Shown here in pieces: positions 4,184 through 5,431 of a stretch of 5,431 bases of DNA. The notes under the pieces are model-generated. The model was not told the DNA's origin and made no database searches. It was given only the letters and a program-made list of their open reading frames with translations. Position 1 is the first letter of the stretch. Each line of letters starts with the position of its first letter. The DNA is from Iamia sp035575815 (GTDB lineage: Bacteria > Actinomycetota > Acidimicrobiia > Acidimicrobiales > Iamiaceae). The position numbers and the translations under genes were made by a program. The stretch lies in the NCBI RefSeq assembly GCF_035575815.1, contig NZ_DATLXO010000202.1, forward strand, positions 1-5,431, given 5' to 3'.

Positions 4184-5431
4184 CTACGGCAACGGTTCGG
4201 GCTCCTCCGCGGCGCGCCGGCGCCGGGCGCGGAGGGCGACGGCCCCGAGCAGGCCGACGAGCCCCGCGGTCGTGGCGACCGGGACGAGCGCGCTCCCGCC
4301 CCCGTCACCGCCGTCGCGCACCGACACGGTGCCGGCCGGGGGGGCGCTGTCCGCCCGCTCGTCGGCATCGACTGCGCCGTCTCCGTCTCCGTCTCGGTCA
4401 CCGTCGGCGCTGCCGCCGGCTCCGTCTCCGTCTCCGTCTCCGTCTCGGACGTCGTCGCTGTCAGCATCGGCGCCACCGGCGGGTCGGGTGGTCGGGGTCG
4501 ACGGCGCGCTCGACGATGTGGTCGGGGTCGACGGCGCGCTCGACGATGTGGTCGGTGTCGACGGCGCGCTCGACGATGTGGTCGTGGTCGACGACGTGGT
4601 CGTCCGCCCCGGCCGCGCCGTGGTCGGCGGGGCCGAGGGGTCGGCGGCCGGATCGTCGTCGGGCGGCGGGGCGCCGCCGTCGGGGCGCGGTTCCATCGGG
4701 CTCGGAGGCGCGGTCCCGTCGGCATCGCCGCCACCGCCATCGCCCTCGCCTCCACCACCACCGGCGTCCCTGCCACCACCGGCGTCCCTGCCACCAGCGT
4801 CTCCTCCACCACCGGCGTCACCGCCGCCGCCACCGGTCGTGGGTGGCGGAGCGGTGGTCGGTGGACGGGTGGTTGGTGGACGGGTGGTCGGTGGACGGGT
4901 GGTCGGTGGACGGGTCGTCGGTGGACGGGTCGTCGGCGGGGGGGTCGGCTCGCAGATGTCGTAGGGCTTCGCCCCATTCCAGGACGTGGAGCTGTCCCAC
5001 TGCCAGGCCTCGATGCCCCCGGCGCCGGGCCGGGTGGAGCCGGCGCCGCCTTGGGCGTACCGGTACCCGGGGAAGTAGCCCCAGTAGACGGCGTAGCCGT
5101 CCTCGTCGCGTCCGCAGGTCAGGCAGTCGGGCCCGGCGGCGCAGCCGAGCTGGGTCTTGTTGCGGGGGTCGGTCAGGGCACACACGGCCCCGCCGCCGCC
5201 GACCGAGCCGAAGGTGGAGACCACCGGCTCGAGCCCCGCCCGGCGCAGGACGTCGATGCCCGAGCCTCCCGGGTCGACGCACGCGGTGAAGAGGGCCTGC
5301 TCCGGGAAGGCGACGGCGACGCCGACACCCCCGGCGGCCCCGGCCGAGGCCTCACAGGCGACCGGAGCGGCGGCGCGCGGTGGGGGCGGCGCCGCCCGGG
5401 CGGGTGCCGCCGCCAGCGCCCCGGCGGCGAC
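4184..5431 (-). CDS. Secreted, membrane-anchored protein with DUF4430/transcobalamin-like domain (5' truncated)
   Basis: The frame is open from the window edge to a TAG at 4186-4184, 415 residues; the true start is outside, so the internal GTG at 5224 is not the start. Residues 1-14 (VAAGALAAAPARAA) look like the end of a signal peptide. Residues 26-160 form a Cys-rich globular domain with FPEQALFTACVDPG, GSGIDVLRRAGL (56-67), GGGGAVCAL (78-86), YWGYFPGYRY (116-125), GGAGS and GGIEAWQW (138-145), resembling the beta-grasp DUF4430/transcobalamin C-terminal type. It contains seven cysteines (26, 51, 84, 97, 103, 106, 160). Then come PTTRP repeats, Gly-rich and Ser/Thr-rich stretches and Asp-Gly repeats. 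Residues 380-400 (SALVPVATTAGLVGLLGAVAL) are a transmembrane helix followed by RARRRR, a C-terminal anchor without an LPXTG motif. A surface role, possibly binding cobalamin or another small ligand, is inference; the domain call is from memory of the pattern. The 5' neighbour is unseen. Confidence 0.8.
   Translation of the reverse strand, partial: VAAGALAAAPARAAPPPPRAAAPVACEASAGAAGGVGVAVAFPEQALFTACVDPGGSGIDVLRRAGLEPVVSTFGSVGGGGAVCALTDPRNKTQLGCAAGPDCLTCGRDEDGYAVYWGYFPGYRYAQGGAGSTRPGAGGIEAWQWDSSTSWNGAKPYDICEPTPPPTTRPPTTRPPTTRPPTTRPPTTRPPTTAPPPTTGGGGGDAGGGGDAGGRDAGGGRDAGGGGGEGDGGGGDADGTAPPSPMEPRPDGGAPPPDDDPAADPSAPPTTARPGRTTTSSTTTTSSSAPSTPTTSSSAPSTPTTSSSAPSTPTTRPAGGADADSDDVRDGDGDGDGAGGSADGDRDGDGDGAVDADERADSAPPAGTVSVRDGGDGGGSALVPVATTAGLVGLLGAVALRARRRRAAEEPEPLP
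4377..4445. repeat. Hexamer CCGTCT repeat blocks (Asp-Gly coding)
   Basis: Two runs of the hexamer CCGTCT occur on the plus strand, three copies at 4377-4394 and four at 4422-4445, separated by a degenerate stretch. On the coding (minus) strand they give alternating Asp-Gly residues in an acidic linker shortly before the C-terminal transmembrane segment. The DxDGD pattern recalls calcium-binding repeats, but no complete known repeat unit is evident. Confidence 0.8.
4491..4580. repeat. Three tandem 30-bp repeats in the surface-protein gene
   Basis: Units at 4491-4520, 4521-4550 and 4551-4580; the first two are identical and the third differs at one base (T for G at 4556). A partial copy, GTCGTGGTCGACG, follows from 4581. 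Each unit encodes ten residues (SSSAPSTPTT) of a Ser/Thr/Pro linker. Near-identity at the DNA level, including silent positions, points to recent expansion. Confidence 0.92.
4755..4790. repeat. Two tandem 18-bp repeats (Gly-rich linker)
   Basis: CCACCACCGGCGTCCCTG occurs twice in a row (4755-4772, 4773-4790), with degenerate copies on both sides up to about 4830. It encodes the Gly-rich part of the linker, with GGRDAG-type units. Confidence 0.8.
4861..4935. repeat. Five tandem 15-bp repeats (PTTRP linker)
   Basis: Five units begin with GTGGACGGGT at 4861, 4876, 4891, 4906 and 4921; they differ only in the last five bases (GGTTG, GGTCG, GGTCG, CGTCG, CGTCG). On the coding strand they give repeated PTTRP, a proline/threonine stalk typical of cell-wall-spanning linkers, directly after the globular domain. 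Degenerate units flank the array. Confidence 0.92.

Noticed and set aside
4184..4300. Sortase LPXTG anchor at the C-terminus of the surface protein
   Set aside because: There is a hydrophobic helix and an Arg-rich tail, but no LPXTG-like motif before it; a plain C-terminal transmembrane anchor fits better.
4491..4935. CRISPR array
   Set aside because: The repeats are directly adjacent without unique spacers, are in frame with a long coding sequence and code for low-complexity linkers.

Overview
The window is very GC-rich, and every gene I can support lies on the minus strand, so transcription runs from the right edge to the left edge. The start of a division/cell-wall (dcw) cluster (mraZ, rsmH, then an overlapping third gene), the actinobacterial-type HNH protein and the -10 boxes placed directly before start codons all point to a high-GC Actinomycetota. 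The secreted protein at the right edge and the slightly divergent, N-terminally extended MraZ would fit an Acidimicrobiia-like lineage, but that finer placement is inference.

Layout in transcription order: (1) 5431-4184, a 5'-truncated gene for a secreted or surface protein. It has a signal-peptide tail, a Cys-rich globular domain resembling the transcobalamin-like/DUF4430 fold, long Pro/Thr, Gly and Asp-Gly linkers built from DNA tandem repeats, and a C-terminal membrane anchor. (2) 4120-3626, a small HNH nuclease-family protein. (3) A 118-nt gap containing a 'GAGCGAGCG' tandem repeat and a perfect 8-bp hairpin, probably a dispersed repeat. (4) 3507-2395, an enolase-superfamily enzyme most like o-succinylbenzoate synthase (MenC, menaquinone pathway). 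(5) 2398-1718, a lipoate-protein ligase A-family protein whose GTG start overlaps the menC stop (GTGA), so the two are probably translationally coupled. (6) A 128-nt gap with a perfect hairpin at the lplA-like stop and a strong-looking promoter for mraZ. (7) 1589-1056, mraZ. (8) 1041-34, rsmH, with its ribosome binding site beginning right after the mraZ stop. (9) 37-1, the first 12 codons of the next dcw gene (ATGA overlap with rsmH), by position probably an FtsL-like division protein.

Functionally there are two units. The metabolic pair menC/lplA-like serves respiratory quinone synthesis and lipoylation of dehydrogenase complexes or the glycine cleavage system. The dcw unit starts at its own promoter with mraZ, the cluster's transcriptional regulator, followed by rsmH, which methylates 16S rRNA C1402. 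No unquestionably new system is visible. The most interesting signals are two start codons with the same 7-nt distance to a TANNNT -10 box (probable leaderless mRNAs), the repeat element after the HNH gene, and the repeat-built surface protein. No gene-free stretch exceeds 300 bases; plus-strand open frames are mirror images of the minus-strand genes in GC-rich DNA.
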